Shown piece after piece: positions 38,301-46,732 of a DNA stretch of 58,993 nt. Under the pieces are notes generated by a model. That model did no database searches. It saw only the letters and a list, made by a program, of their open reading frames with translations, and was not told where the DNA came from. The DNA comes from DASUZB01 sp036377075. Its GTDB lineage: Bacteria > Actinomycetota > CALGFH01. A program made the translations under genes and the position numbers. The number at the start of each line of letters is the position of its first letter. Position 1 is the first letter of the stretch. The stretch covers positions 1 through 58,993 of the forward strand of contig DASUZB010000323.1 of assembly GCA_036377075.1 (NCBI GenBank), in the 5' to 3' direction.

Positions 38301-39608
38301 ATGCTGGTCGACCAGCGCGGCGGCGGCGGCGGAGGGGGTGAGCGGCCGACCGTCGAGGTCGTGGTCCCGGTCCACGACGAGGAGATGGACCTCGGTCCCA
38401 GCGTGTGCCGGCTGCACGAGTACCTGTCCGGCTCCTTCCCGTTCAGCTTCCGCATCACCATCGCCGACAACGCCAGCAGCGACGGGACCTGGCCGCTGGC
38501 CCAGCTGCTCGCCCGTGAGCTCGACCACGTCCGGGCGGTGCGGCTGGAGGAGAAGGGCCGCGGCCGGGCGCTGCGCGCCGTCTGGGGCTCGTCCGACGCC
38601 GCCGTGCTCGCCTACATGGACGTCGACCTGTCCACCGGGCTGGAGGCGCTGCTGCCGCTGGTCGCGCCGCTGGTCAGCGGCCACAGCGACGTCGCCATCG
38701 GCAGCCGGCTGCGGCGCGGCGCGCGGGTGGTCCGCGGCGCCAAGCGGGAGGTCATCTCCCGCTGCTACAACCTGCTGCTCCACGCCACCCTCGGCACCCG
38801 CTTCTCCGACGCCCAGTGCGGCTTCAAGGCCATCAGGGCCGACGCCGCGCGCGCCCTGCTGCCGCTGGTCGTCGACGGCGGCTGGTTCTTCGACACCGAG
38901 CTGCTGGTGCTCGCCGAGCGGTCCGGCCTGCGCATCCACGAGGTGCCGGTCGACTGGGTCGACGACCCCGACTCCCGGGTCGACCTGGTCGCCACCCCGC
39001 TGGCCGACCTCAGGGGCGTCGCCCGGCTCGGCGCCGACCTTGCTGGCGGCAGGATCCCCGTCGCCATGGTGGGCGCCCGGCTCGGACGCGCCGGGCCGCC
39101 GCCCGCCGGCGGCGGGCCGGCCGGCCCCGGGACCGTGCGGCAGGTGGCCCGGTTCGCCCTGGTCGGCGTCGCCAGCACGCTCGCCTACCTGGGGCTCTAC
39201 GCAGCCCTCCGCAACCTGCTGGCGGCCCAGGCCGCCAACGCGGCGGCGCTGTTGGCGACCGCGGTCGCCAACACCAGCGCGAACCGGCGCTTCACCTTCG
39301 CGGTCCGGGGCGCCGCCCGGGCGGTACGCCACCAGCTCCAGGGGCTCGGCGTGTTCGCCCTCGCCCTGGCGCTCACCGCCGGGGCGCTGGCCGGGCTGCA
39401 GGCGGCCGTGCCGCGCCCCGGCCGGACGCTCGAGCTGGCCGTGCTGGTGGCGGCGAACCTGGCAGCCACGGTCGTGCGCTTCCTGCTGCTGCGCGACTGG
39501 GTGTTCCGTCCGTCGCGGCGCCGCACCACCACGCCGGCCGCCCCCGCGGCGGCCAGGGCCCCCGCCGAACCCCGTCCACCGATCGCACTCACCAGGAGCA
39601 CACGATGA
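38301..39608 (+). CDS. Bifunctional GT2 glycosyltransferase / GtrA membrane protein
   Basis: 435 residues, AGGAGG upstream of ATG 38301. The GT2 domain (15-230) starts VEVVVPVHDEEMDLGPSVCR and has the metal motif in AYMDVDLSTG and the acceptor block DAQCGFKAIRADAARALLPL, as in polyprenyl-phosphate glycosyltransferases. A GtrA domain of four helices (265-415) includes QVARFALVGVASTLAYLGLY and ANTSANRRFTFAVRG. The pair makes a lipid-linked sugar and flips or uses it at the membrane. Coupled to the GT39 gene by ATGA. Confidence 0.9.
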   Translation: MLVDQRGGGGGGGERPTVEVVVPVHDEEMDLGPSVCRLHEYLSGSFPFSFRITIADNASSDGTWPLAQLLARELDHVRAVRLEEKGRGRALRAVWGSSDAAVLAYMDVDLSTGLEALLPLVAPLVSGHSDVAIGSRLRRGARVVRGAKREVISRCYNLLLHATLGTRFSDAQCGFKAIRADAARALLPLVVDGGWFFDTELLVLAERSGLRIHEVPVDWVDDPDSRVDLVATPLADLRGVARLGADLAGGRIPVAMVGARLGRAGPPPAGGGPAGPGTVRQVARFALVGVASTLAYLGLYAALRNLLAAQAANAAALLATAVANTSANRRFTFAVRGAARAVRHQLQGLGVFALALALTAGALAGLQAAVPRPGRTLELAVLVAANLAATVVRFLLLRDWVFRPSRRRTTTPAAPAAARAPAEPRPPIALTRSTR

Positions 39609-41635
39609 CCGTCACCCTCCCGAACCGGCTCGAGCCGGAGTGGCCGCGGCAGCATTCCAGCCCGGCGGCGCCGCCGGAGCGCTCGCGCCTGCGGCGCCTG
39701 CTGCGCGGCGGGGACGCCGATCCCCGCTGGGCCCGGCCGGCGCTGCTGGCGCTGCTCGGCCTGACCGCGCTGCTGTACCTGTGGGGGCTCGGCGCCTCCG
39801 GCTACGCCAACAGCTTCTACGCCGCGGCCGTGCAGGCGGGGACCAAGAGCTGGAAGGCCTTCTTCTTCGGCTCCTCCGACGCCGCCAACTTCATCACCGT
39901 CGACAAGCCGCCGGCCTCCCTGTGGGTCACCGGCCTGGTCGCCCGTGCCTTCGGGGTCAACCCCTGGAGCCTGCTGGTGCCGCAGGCGCTGGAGGGCGTC
40001 GCCGCGGTCGGGGTCCTGTACGCCACCGTGCGGCGCTGGTTCTCGCCGGCCGCCGGCCTGCTCGCCGGCGCGGTGCTCGCCCTGACCCCGGTCGCCACCC
40101 TGATGTTCCGCTTCAACAACCCGGACGCGCTGCTGACCCTGCTGCTGGTGCTCGGCGCCTACGCCGCCGTGCGGGCGCTGGAACGCGGCCACACCGGCTG
40201 GCTGGTGGCCGCGGGCGCCTTCGTCGGCTTCGGCTTCCTCACCAAGATGCTGCAGGCGCTGCTGGTGGTGCCGGCGTTCGCGCTGGTGTACCTCGCATGC
40301 GCACCCCTGGCGCTGCGGCGCCGGCTGTGGCAGCTGGCCGCCGCCGGCGTGGCGCTGGTCGCCGCCGCCGGCTGGTGGGTCGCGATCGTCGCGCTGGTCC
40401 CGGCGTCGGCGCGACCCTACGTCGGCGGCTCCCAGAGCAACAGCATCCTGGAGCTGACCCTCGGCTACAACGGCTTCGGGCGCATCACCGGCAACGAGAC
40501 CGGCAGCGTCGGCGGCGGCATGGGCTGGGGCCGGACCGGCCTGGCGCGGCTGTTCGGCGCGGACTCCGGCGGCCAGGTCTCCTGGCTGCTGCCGGCCGCG
40601 CTGCTCATGCTCGCCGGCGGGCTGTGGCTCACCCGGCGCGCGCGCCGCAGCGACCGCACCCGCGCCGCGTTCGCGCTGTGGGGCGGCTGGCTGCTGGTCA
40701 CCGGCCTGGTGTTCAGCCTCATGAAGGGCATCTACCACCCCTACTACGAGGTCGCGCTGGCGCCGGCGATCGCCGCGCTGGTCGGCATGGGCGCGGTCAC
40801 GCTGTGGCGGCACCGTGAGCGGCTGGAGGCGCGCGCGCTGCTCGCGGGCAGCGTCGCGCTGACCGCGGTGTGGTCGTTCGCGCTGCTGCGCCGCTCGCCC
40901 GACTGGCTGCCGTGGCTGCCGCTGCCACTGCTGCTCGGCGGCCTGGCCGTCGCCGGCCTGCTGCTCGTGCCGGGGCGCCGCACCCGGGGCCTGGCGACGG
41001 CGGTGGTCGCCGCCGGCCTGCTGGTGGCGCTCGCCGGGCCGGCGGCCTACGCCATCGACACCGCCGCGACGCCGCACTCCGGCGCGATCCCGTCGGCCGG
41101 GCCGGCGGTCGCCGGCGGCTTCGGTCCTGGCGGCCGCCCCGGCGGCCAGGGCGGACCGGGCGGCCAGTTCGGCGGCCAGCCGCCCCAGGGCGGCCAGGTG
41201 ACGCCGTTCGGCCGCCAGGGCACCACCGGCGGCCAGGGCGGCATCGGCGGCCTGCTCGACGCGGGCACGGCGAGCGACGAGCTGGTCACCCTGCTGCGGC
41301 AGGGCGCCAAGGGCTACACCTGGGCGGCCGCGGCGGTCGGGTCAAACTCCGCCGCCGGGATCCAGCTCGCCAGCGACCAGCCGGTGATGGCCGTCGGCGG
41401 CTTCAACGGCAGCGACCCCGCGCCCACGCTGGCGCAGTTCCAGCAGTACGTGAGCCAGGGGAAGGTCCACTACTTCATCGCCGGCGGCGGCATGGGCGGC
41501 GGCCCCGGCGGCGGCGCCGGCACGTCGAGCCAGATCGCCAGCTGGGTCCAGCAGCACTTCACCGCCAAGACCGTCGGCGGCGCCACCGTCTACGACCTGA
41601 CCGCACCGACCGGCACGACCACCACCAGCGCCTGA
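39605..41635 (+). CDS. GT39-type (PMT/ArnT-like) membrane glycosyltransferase
   Basis: 676 residues. About ten to twelve helices with the first luminal loop motif GASGYANSFYAAAVQAGTKS then FGSSDAANFITVDKPPASLW, typical of the PMT_2/ArnT fold that uses polyprenyl-phosphate sugars. A Gly/Gln/Pro-rich linker (about 505-560) separates it from a C-terminal extracytoplasmic domain (ELVTLLRQGAKGYTWAAAAV, SNSAAGIQLASDQPVMAVGG), a common arrangement in actinobacterial members. The GT2-GtrA partner just upstream should supply its lipid-linked donor. The acceptor, protein or glycolipid, is unknown. Confidence 0.9.
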   Translation: MTVTLPNRLEPEWPRQHSSPAAPPERSRLRRLLRGGDADPRWARPALLALLGLTALLYLWGLGASGYANSFYAAAVQAGTKSWKAFFFGSSDAANFITVDKPPASLWVTGLVARAFGVNPWSLLVPQALEGVAAVGVLYATVRRWFSPAAGLLAGAVLALTPVATLMFRFNNPDALLTLLLVLGAYAAVRALERGHTGWLVAAGAFVGFGFLTKMLQALLVVPAFALVYLACAPLALRRRLWQLAAAGVALVAAAGWWVAIVALVPASARPYVGGSQSNSILELTLGYNGFGRITGNETGSVGGGMGWGRTGLARLFGADSGGQVSWLLPAALLMLAGGLWLTRRARRSDRTRAAFALWGGWLLVTGLVFSLMKGIYHPYYEVALAPAIAALVGMGAVTLWRHRERLEARALLAGSVALTAVWSFALLRRSPDWLPWLPLPLLLGGLAVAGLLLVPGRRTRGLATAVVAAGLLVALAGPAAYAIDTAATPHSGAIPSAGPAVAGGFGPGGRPGGQGGPGGQFGGQPPQGGQVTPFGRQGTTGGQGGIGGLLDAGTASDELVTLLRQGAKGYTWAAAAVGSNSAAGIQLASDQPVMAVGGFNGSDPAPTLAQFQQYVSQGKVHYFIAGGGMGGGPGGGAGTSSQIASWVQQHFTAKTVGGATVYDLTAPTGTTTTSA

Positions 41636-41648
41636 CCGACCACGACCC

Positions 41649-41680
41649 GGCGCCCACCGTGCCCCGTCACGGTGAGCGCC
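41649..41680. terminator. Hairpin between convergent GT39 and dehydrogenase genes
   Basis: ACCGTG/CACGGT forms an inner 6-bp stem with loop CCCCGT; the flanking GGCGC/GCGCC pair extends it across two mismatches. It sits between the stops at 41635 and 41692 and could serve both strands. No U tract. Confidence 0.5.
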
Positions 41681-41691
41681 GCCCTTGCCCG

Positions 41692-42663
41692 CTACCCGTA
41701 CACCTCCGGGTTCACGCAGTTCGGCAGCCGCTCGCCGCGCAGGCCGGCGAGCACGTTGTCGGCGGCCATCGCGGCCATGCGGGCGCGGGTGGCCACCGTC
41801 GCCGAGCCGATGTGGGGCACGACCAGGCAGTTGTCCAGTGACAGCAGGGGATCGTCCGGCGCGATCGGCTCGCGCTCGACCACGTCGAGGGCGGCGGCGA
41901 AGATGCGCCGCTCGCGCAGCGCCCCGGCGAGCGCGGCCTGGTCGACGATCGCGCCGCGGGCGGTGTTGACCAGCACCGCCGACGGCTTCATCAGCGCCAG
42001 GGCGCGCGCGTCGATCAGGCCCCTGGTCGCCGGCGTCAGCGCGCAGTGGACGCTGACCACGTCGGAGCGGGTGAGCAGCCCGTCCAGCGCCACCCACTCG
42101 ACCCCCTCGACCGGCTTCGGCCGCGGCGTCCAGGCCAGCACGCGCAGGTCGAAGCCGCGCGCGCGGCGGGCGACCGCCGCGCCGATCTTGCCGAAGCCGA
42201 CGATGCCGAGGGTGCCGCCGGCGAGGTCGCGCCCGAGCAGGAACCCCGGCTCCCAGGTGACCCACTCGCCGCGGCGGATCGCCCGCTCGGCCTCCACCAC
42301 CCGGCGCGTCGCCGTCAGGATCAGCGCCCAGGTCAGCTCCGCGGTGCTCTCGGTCAGCACCCCCGGGGTGTTGCCCGCCGGGATGCCGCGGACGGTGAGC
42401 GCGTCGACGTCGAGGTTGTCGTAGCCGACGGCCATGTTGGCCACCACCCGGAGCTGCCCACAGCGGTCCAGCAGGGCCGCGTCGACCCGGTCGGTGAGCA
42501 GCACCAGCAGCCCGTCGGCGTCGGCGGCGCGGCGCGCCAGCTCGGCCGCGGGCGGTGGCAGCCGCTCGGGCCAGACGTCGACCTCGGCGACGGCGGCCAA
42601 CCGCTCGACCGCGTCGCCGGGCAACCGGCGGGTGACGAACACCCGCGGACGCCGCGGCGCCAC
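41692..42663 (-). CDS. 2-hydroxyacid dehydrogenase (glyoxylate/hydroxypyruvate reductase type)
   Basis: 323 residues from GTG 42663 (GAGGAG upstream); a longer frame to 42894 overlaps the divergent gene. Family marks: NMAVGYDNLDVDALTVRGIP, NTPGVLTESTAE, NAD motif GTLGIVGFGKIGAAVARRAR, and catalytic residues Arg in NTARGAIVD, Glu in DVVEREP and His in VVPHIGSAT. It reduces glyoxylate or hydroxypyruvate, or oxidises D-glycerate, with NAD(P)H in the cytoplasm. The exact preference is not predictable. Confidence 0.9.
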   Translation of the reverse strand: MAPRRPRVFVTRRLPGDAVERLAAVAEVDVWPERLPPPAAELARRAADADGLLVLLTDRVDAALLDRCGQLRVVANMAVGYDNLDVDALTVRGIPAGNTPGVLTESTAELTWALILTATRRVVEAERAIRRGEWVTWEPGFLLGRDLAGGTLGIVGFGKIGAAVARRARGFDLRVLAWTPRPKPVEGVEWVALDGLLTRSDVVSVHCALTPATRGLIDARALALMKPSAVLVNTARGAIVDQAALAGALRERRIFAAALDVVEREPIAPDDPLLSLDNCLVVPHIGSATVATRARMAAMAADNVLAGLRGERLPNCVNPEVYG

Positions 42664-42711
42664 CTGACGCTCCTCATTTCGCGCTGTCTGGAATACTGCC
42701 GCAGGATATGA

Positions 42712-42723
42712 CGTTCGCGAACG
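42712..42723. promoter_or_regulatory. Palindrome CGTTCGCGAACG in divergent promoter
   Basis: A perfect 12-bp palindrome lies in the 79-base gap between the dehydrogenase and GAF genes. It could be an operator for an unknown regulator. It is not a LexA box, because the CGAAC/GTTCG order and spacing are reversed. Confidence 0.4.
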
Positions 42724-42742
42724 ATCCCCGCAAGCGAGAACG

Positions 42743-43639
42743 GTGACCCCGGTGCCCCCACGACTGTCCCGAGCGACCTCCCAGCCCGACGCCGGCGCGG
42801 ACCGGGGGGACGGTGCCCGGTCGTGGCCGGGCGAGCCCGTGCCCGCGGCCGAGCCGCCGCCGGAGCGCGGCAGCCGGCTGCGCTCGTTCATCATCGCCGA
42901 GGCGGTCGCCGTGCTGCTCGGCTACGTCGTCTCCACCCTGCGGGAGGGCACCCCGACCACCCCGTTCCAGTGGGTGCTGGTGCTGGTCGGCGCCGTCGCC
43001 GTGGCGATCCCGTTCGCCATCAAGTCGCGCCGCGAGCTGCGCCAGGAGGCCGCCACCGCCTCGGCCGAGGCGATCGCGATCGACATGGACGCCCGCCTGC
43101 GGCTGATCGTCGGCGACGTCACCGCCCCGATCGCCGAGGTGGTCGGCCGGGTGCACCAGGCCCGCACCGCGCCGGAGCGCAGCTCGCTCGGCGGGCAGCT
43201 GCAGCAGCTGGTGGTGGAGGCGGCCGCCAACCTGTGCGACGGCGACCGCACCAGGGCCTGCTTCTTCCAGCTCGCCGACGGCGAGATGGCGCCGGTCGCC
43301 TGGACGGGACGCTCCGACCGGCCGATCACGGTGTTCACCGACGCCACCGGCGACCGCCGCGGCCAGGAGGCCCTGCTGCTGGTCCGCTTCCACGACTTCC
43401 TGATGGTGGACGACACCCTCTCCGAGCCGCTGCCGCCCGGGGTCGACCCGCGCCCCGGCGCGGAGTACCGCTCGTTCATCAGCGTGGCGGTGTTCTGCGG
43501 CGAGCAGAACTTCGGCATGCTCACCGTCGACGCGCCGGAGCCGAGCGCCTTCGACGAGACCGACCTCAACGTCATGCGGGCGCTCGCCCAGCTCCTCGGG
43601 GCGGGGCTTGTCGGCGCCGGGCCGAGCTGGCAAGGTTGA
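42743..43639 (+). CDS. Membrane-anchored GAF-domain protein
   Basis: 298 residues from GTG 42743. After about 45 polar residues come two helices (IIAEAVAVLLGYVV and FQWVLVLVGAVAVAIPFAI), a short basic/coiled segment (KSRRELRQEAATASAEAIAI), then a cytoplasmic GAF-like domain (about 150-290): YRSFISVAVFCGEQNFGMLT, VDAPEPSAFDETDLNVMRAL. No kinase, cyclase or HTH follows, so it is a sensor without a visible output domain. Ligand unknown. Confidence 0.72.
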   Translation: MTPVPPRLSRATSQPDAGADRGDGARSWPGEPVPAAEPPPERGSRLRSFIIAEAVAVLLGYVVSTLREGTPTTPFQWVLVLVGAVAVAIPFAIKSRRELRQEAATASAEAIAIDMDARLRLIVGDVTAPIAEVVGRVHQARTAPERSSLGGQLQQLVVEAAANLCDGDRTRACFFQLADGEMAPVAWTGRSDRPITVFTDATGDRRGQEALLLVRFHDFLMVDDTLSEPLPPGVDPRPGAEYRSFISVAVFCGEQNFGMLTVDAPEPSAFDETDLNVMRALAQLLGAGLVGAGPSWQG

Positions 43640-43676
43640 AGCCGGCGCAGTGGATCGAGACCGGAGGGAGGCCGCG

Positions 43677-43865
43677 ATGCTGCGAGGCCCGGTGGTCCCC
43701 AACGAGGCACAGGCCTGGAGCACGGGCAAGGTCCGGTCCAGCGAGTACTTCGCCTGGGCGCGCCGGCGGGCGTGGAGCATGGCCAGCCACGCCGTCCGCA
43801 CCCGGCTGCGCAGGGCGGCCGACGGCGACCGCCAGGTGCCCGAGCCCCCGCCCAACGGCGGCTGA
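43677..43865 (+). CDS. Small 62-residue protein of unknown function
   Basis: ATG 43677 has GGAGGGAGG six bases upstream. The product is basic and Trp/Arg-rich in the middle (SSEYFAWARRRAWSMASHAV) with a Pro-rich end. No signal or membrane helix. It starts 37 bases after the GAF gene. The good ribosome site supports expression, but no family is recognised. Confidence 0.45.
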   Translation: MLRGPVVPNEAQAWSTGKVRSSEYFAWARRRAWSMASHAVRTRLRRAADGDRQVPEPPPNGG

Positions 43866-43906
43866 GCGCGGTCGGACGGCTGCCAGCGACGCCGCTCGCG
43901 GGCTGG

Positions 43907-44260
43907 TCAGGCGGCCTGGGCGGTGCCAGCACGATCCGGGTGACCAGGTCGCACGCCCGGATCAGGGTGAGCGCGACCGCGATCGGCGGCCCCTCCAGGC
44001 TGGCGATGAAGCAGCGCGGCGGGTCGTCGTAGACGAACTCCTCCTCCAGGTCCACCAGGAACAGCGCACGCGCGCGCAGGCGCTCGTCGGCAGGCCAGCA
44101 GGCCGCCGCTCCAGCTGGCCCGGACCTCGCTCCCGGCGACCAGCCCCTGGATGGCGAAGCGCCCGACCGACCCGTCGCCGCCCAGGGCGCGGCGCTGCCG
44201 GCGGGCGCGCTCACGCGCCGGGGCAGCGGCCTCCTCGCCGGCGCCGACCTCTGTGCTCAT
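43907..44260 (-). pseudogene. Frameshifted gene of unknown family
   Basis: ATG 44260 reads GDGSVGRFAIQGLVAGSEVR then ASWSGGLLA. At about 44100 the plausible coding frame, judged by G/C third positions, moves by one base into ADERLRARALFLVDLEEEFV, then YDDPPRCFIASLEGPPIAVA. An extra T within GCCTGCC would explain it; removing it fuses LLA to ADERLR. The original frame ends at 43907. Disruption or a sequencing error are both possible. The family is not recognised. Confidence 0.5.
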
Positions 44261-44762
44261 ACCTCGCCCCCACGTACGGCCGGGCCCACAATACCTTCGC
44301 CGGCGAGCCGCTCCTAGGGCTTCCGTTCCGTCACCTCAGTTCAGGGAATGCCCGTGGCGTGGACGCGCGCTGCGGGGAGGCGGATGATGAAACCCCTGGT
44401 GGCATCGGGCGTTCCGGAGCGGTCCGGTGGTCCCCGGAAGCGACCCGTGGTGCGCGGCGGCACGACACGACACCCCGATCCACGGCGCAGGGAGGCTGGC
44501 ATGGCTGACCACGCCGAGAGCGAGGGCGACGTCCGGTACCGAGTGGCTGAGCGGACGACCGCGCTGGAACGGTAGGCTGCGTCGAGCGACGCCGCGGCGG
44601 TGGGTGCGGGCCGCCCGGCCTGGGCTGAGGAGGTGACCGGAGGGGAGCGACGCGTTGCCGGCGGCGCGGCCGTAGGTGGCGGCCAGCGCCCTTGACAGGT
44701 GGAAGCCCGCGACGACGAAAGGCAAGGTGGGGAGGTTGTTGGGAGCGCGCACCGCAGCAGTC
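44261..44762. other. 502-base region without a convincing gene
   Basis: Short frames here lack family features. A 24-codon frame from ATG 44501 with a GGAGG site ends at 44575 and may be a chance peptide. A TAGGCT sequence near 44573 could be a -10 box for the sugar transporter operon. Otherwise nothing is evident. Confidence 0.4.
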
Positions 44763-45851
44763 ATGCGGCTGGTCGCCCTGGCGGCGTTGGTCATGCTGGT
44801 GGCGGCAGGCTGTGCCACCACCAACAAGAGCAGCGGTGGTGGGGGTGGCGGCGGGGCGAAGAAGATCGCGCTGCTGCTGCCGGAGACCAAGACAACCAGG
44901 TACGAGGCCCAGGACCGGCCGTTGTTCGAGGCCAAGGTCAAGGCCCTGTGCTCGGACTGCCAGATCATCTACTCCAACGCAGACCAGGACGCCGCCAAGC
45001 AGCAGTCCCAGGCCGAGGCCGCGCTGACCAACGGCGCCAAGGTCATGGTCCTGGACCCGGTCGACTCCGCCTCGGCCGGCGCGATGGTCACCAAGGCGAA
45101 GGCCCAGAACGTCCCGGTGATCAGCTACGACCGGCTCATCACCGGCAGCGCCGACGTGAACTACTACATCTCGTTCGACAACGAGCAGGTCGGCAAGCTG
45201 CAGGCGACCTCGCTGGTCGACAAGCTCAAGAAGGACGGCAAGTCCGGCTCGATCGTGATGATCAACGGCGCGCCGACCGACAACAACGCCAAGCTGTTCA
45301 AGAAGGGCGCCCACTCGGTCATCGACTCCTCGGGCTTCAAGGTGGCCAAGGAGTACGACACCCCCGACTGGTCGCCTGACAAGGCCCAGACGGAGATGGA
45401 CCAGGCGATCACCGCGGTCGGCAAGGACGGCTTCGTGGGCGTCTACGCCGCCAACGACGGGACCGGCGGCGGCGCGATCGCGGCGATGAAGGGCCAGGGC
45501 ATCAAGCCCTCGTCGCGGCCGACCACCGGCCAGGACGCCGAGCTGGCCGCGATCCAGCGGATCCTGACCGGGGACCAGTACATGACCGTCTACAAGGCGA
45601 TCAAGCCGGAGGCCGAGCAGGCCGCCGAGCTGGCGGTGGACCTGGTCAACGGCAACACCTCGGCCGCCGACGGGCTGGCCACCGCCAAGGTCAACAACGG
45701 CCAGAAGGACGTGCCGTCGATCCTGCTGACGCCGGTGGCGGTGACCAAGGACAAGATCAAGGACACCATCGTCAAGGACAACTTCCTCAAGGTCAGCGAC
45801 ATCTGCAGCGGCCCGGCCAAGTCGGCCTGCACCGCAGTCGGCATCTCCTGA
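44763..45851 (+). CDS. xylF: Xylose-type sugar ABC substrate-binding lipoprotein
   Basis: 362 residues from ATG 44763; a TTG at 44736-44739 with GGGGAGG is an alternative start. Lipoprotein signal LVALAALVMLVAAGC, a Gly-rich linker, then a periplasmic-binding-protein type 1 fold: KKIALLLPETKTTRYEAQDR, YSNADQDAAKQQSQAEAAL, ISYDRLITGSADVNYYISFD and VYAANDGTGGGAIAAMKGQG. These match XylF-type D-xylose receptors. It starts a three-gene importer operon; ligand identity is inferred from similarity. Confidence 0.88.
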   Translation: MRLVALAALVMLVAAGCATTNKSSGGGGGGGAKKIALLLPETKTTRYEAQDRPLFEAKVKALCSDCQIIYSNADQDAAKQQSQAEAALTNGAKVMVLDPVDSASAGAMVTKAKAQNVPVISYDRLITGSADVNYYISFDNEQVGKLQATSLVDKLKKDGKSGSIVMINGAPTDNNAKLFKKGAHSVIDSSGFKVAKEYDTPDWSPDKAQTEMDQAITAVGKDGFVGVYAANDGTGGGAIAAMKGQGIKPSSRPTTGQDAELAAIQRILTGDQYMTVYKAIKPEAEQAAELAVDLVNGNTSAADGLATAKVNNGQKDVPSILLTPVAVTKDKIKDTIVKDNFLKVSDICSGPAKSACTAVGIS

Positions 45852-45934
45852 CCCCGACCAGGCCAGTCAGCTAGGAGCCGAGCGGCGGCCCCGGCGTCCG
45901 GACGGGCGCCGGGGTCGCCTCCAAGGAGGCGCCA

Positions 45935-46732
45935 GTGGCCGCCAGCACCCCACTTCTCGAGCTGCGCGGGGTGAGCAAGCGCTTCGGCGCGGTGCAAGCG
46001 CTCACCGCGGTGGACTTCGCCGCCCATCCCGGCCGGGTCACCGCGCTCGTCGGTGACAACGGGGCCGGGAAGTCGACCCTGATCAAGATCATCTCCGGCA
46101 TCAACCCGATGGACGAGGGCACCTACTCCTTCGACGGCCAGCAGGTGCAGGTGCACGGCCCGCAGGACGCCGCCTCCCTGGGGATCGCGACCGTCTACCA
46201 GGACCTCGCCCTGTGCGACAACCTCGACGTGGTGGCCAACCTCTACCTCGGGCGCGAGGAGCTCGGCCGCGGCCGGCTGCTGGACGAGACCGACATGGAG
46301 CAGGAGGCCAGCAGGGTGCTCAAGCGCCTGGCGGTGCGCATCCCCAGCGTCCGCACCCAGGTCGCCTCCCTCTCGGGCGGGCAGCGCCAGTCGGTCGCGA
46401 TCGCCCGGTCGATGCTCGGCGAGCCCAAGATGGTGCTGCTCGACGAGCCCACCGCGGCGCTCGGCGTGGCCCAGACCGCGCAGGTCCTCAACCTCATCCG
46501 CACGCTCCGCGACCACGGCCTCGCGGTCGTGGTGATCAGCCACAACCTGGCCGACGTCTTCCAGGTCGCCGACCGCATCGAGGTGCTGCGCCTCGGCCGC
46601 CACGTGGCCGCGTTCGAGGCCGCCGAGACCAACTCCGACGAGGTCGTCTCCGCCATCACCGGCGCCAAGGCCGGCGAGGAGGCCAGGGCCACCGAGGAGC
46701 AGGCCAACAGCGCGGAGGTGACCGAGGAATGA
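45935..46732 (+). CDS. Sugar ABC transporter ATP-binding protein (single domain)
   Basis: 265 residues from GTG 45935 with AAGGAGG. Walker A GDNGAGKST, signature LSGGQRQS, Walker B MVLLDEPTAALG and H-loop VVISHNLADV are intact. XylG/RbsA proteins usually have two fused ATPase domains; this one has a single domain, as in FrcA-type systems, so it probably acts as a homodimer. The tail (about 240-265) is Glu/Ala-rich. The permease ATG overlaps its stop. Confidence 0.88.
   Translation: MAASTPLLELRGVSKRFGAVQALTAVDFAAHPGRVTALVGDNGAGKSTLIKIISGINPMDEGTYSFDGQQVQVHGPQDAASLGIATVYQDLALCDNLDVVANLYLGREELGRGRLLDETDMEQEASRVLKRLAVRIPSVRTQVASLSGGQRQSVAIARSMLGEPKMVLLDEPTAALGVAQTAQVLNLIRTLRDHGLAVVVISHNLADVFQVADRIEVLRLGRHVAAFEAAETNSDEVVSAITGAKAGEEARATEEQANSAEVTEE

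Noticed and set aside
42712..42723. CGTTCGCGAACG as a LexA box
   Set aside because: The half-sites are in the opposite order and too close. The LexA consensus needs CGAAC-N4-GTTCG, as found at 24749.
44501..44575. Short 24-codon frame with a ribosome site
   Set aside because: Too short, no family and no conserved features; kept only as a note in the intergenic entry.
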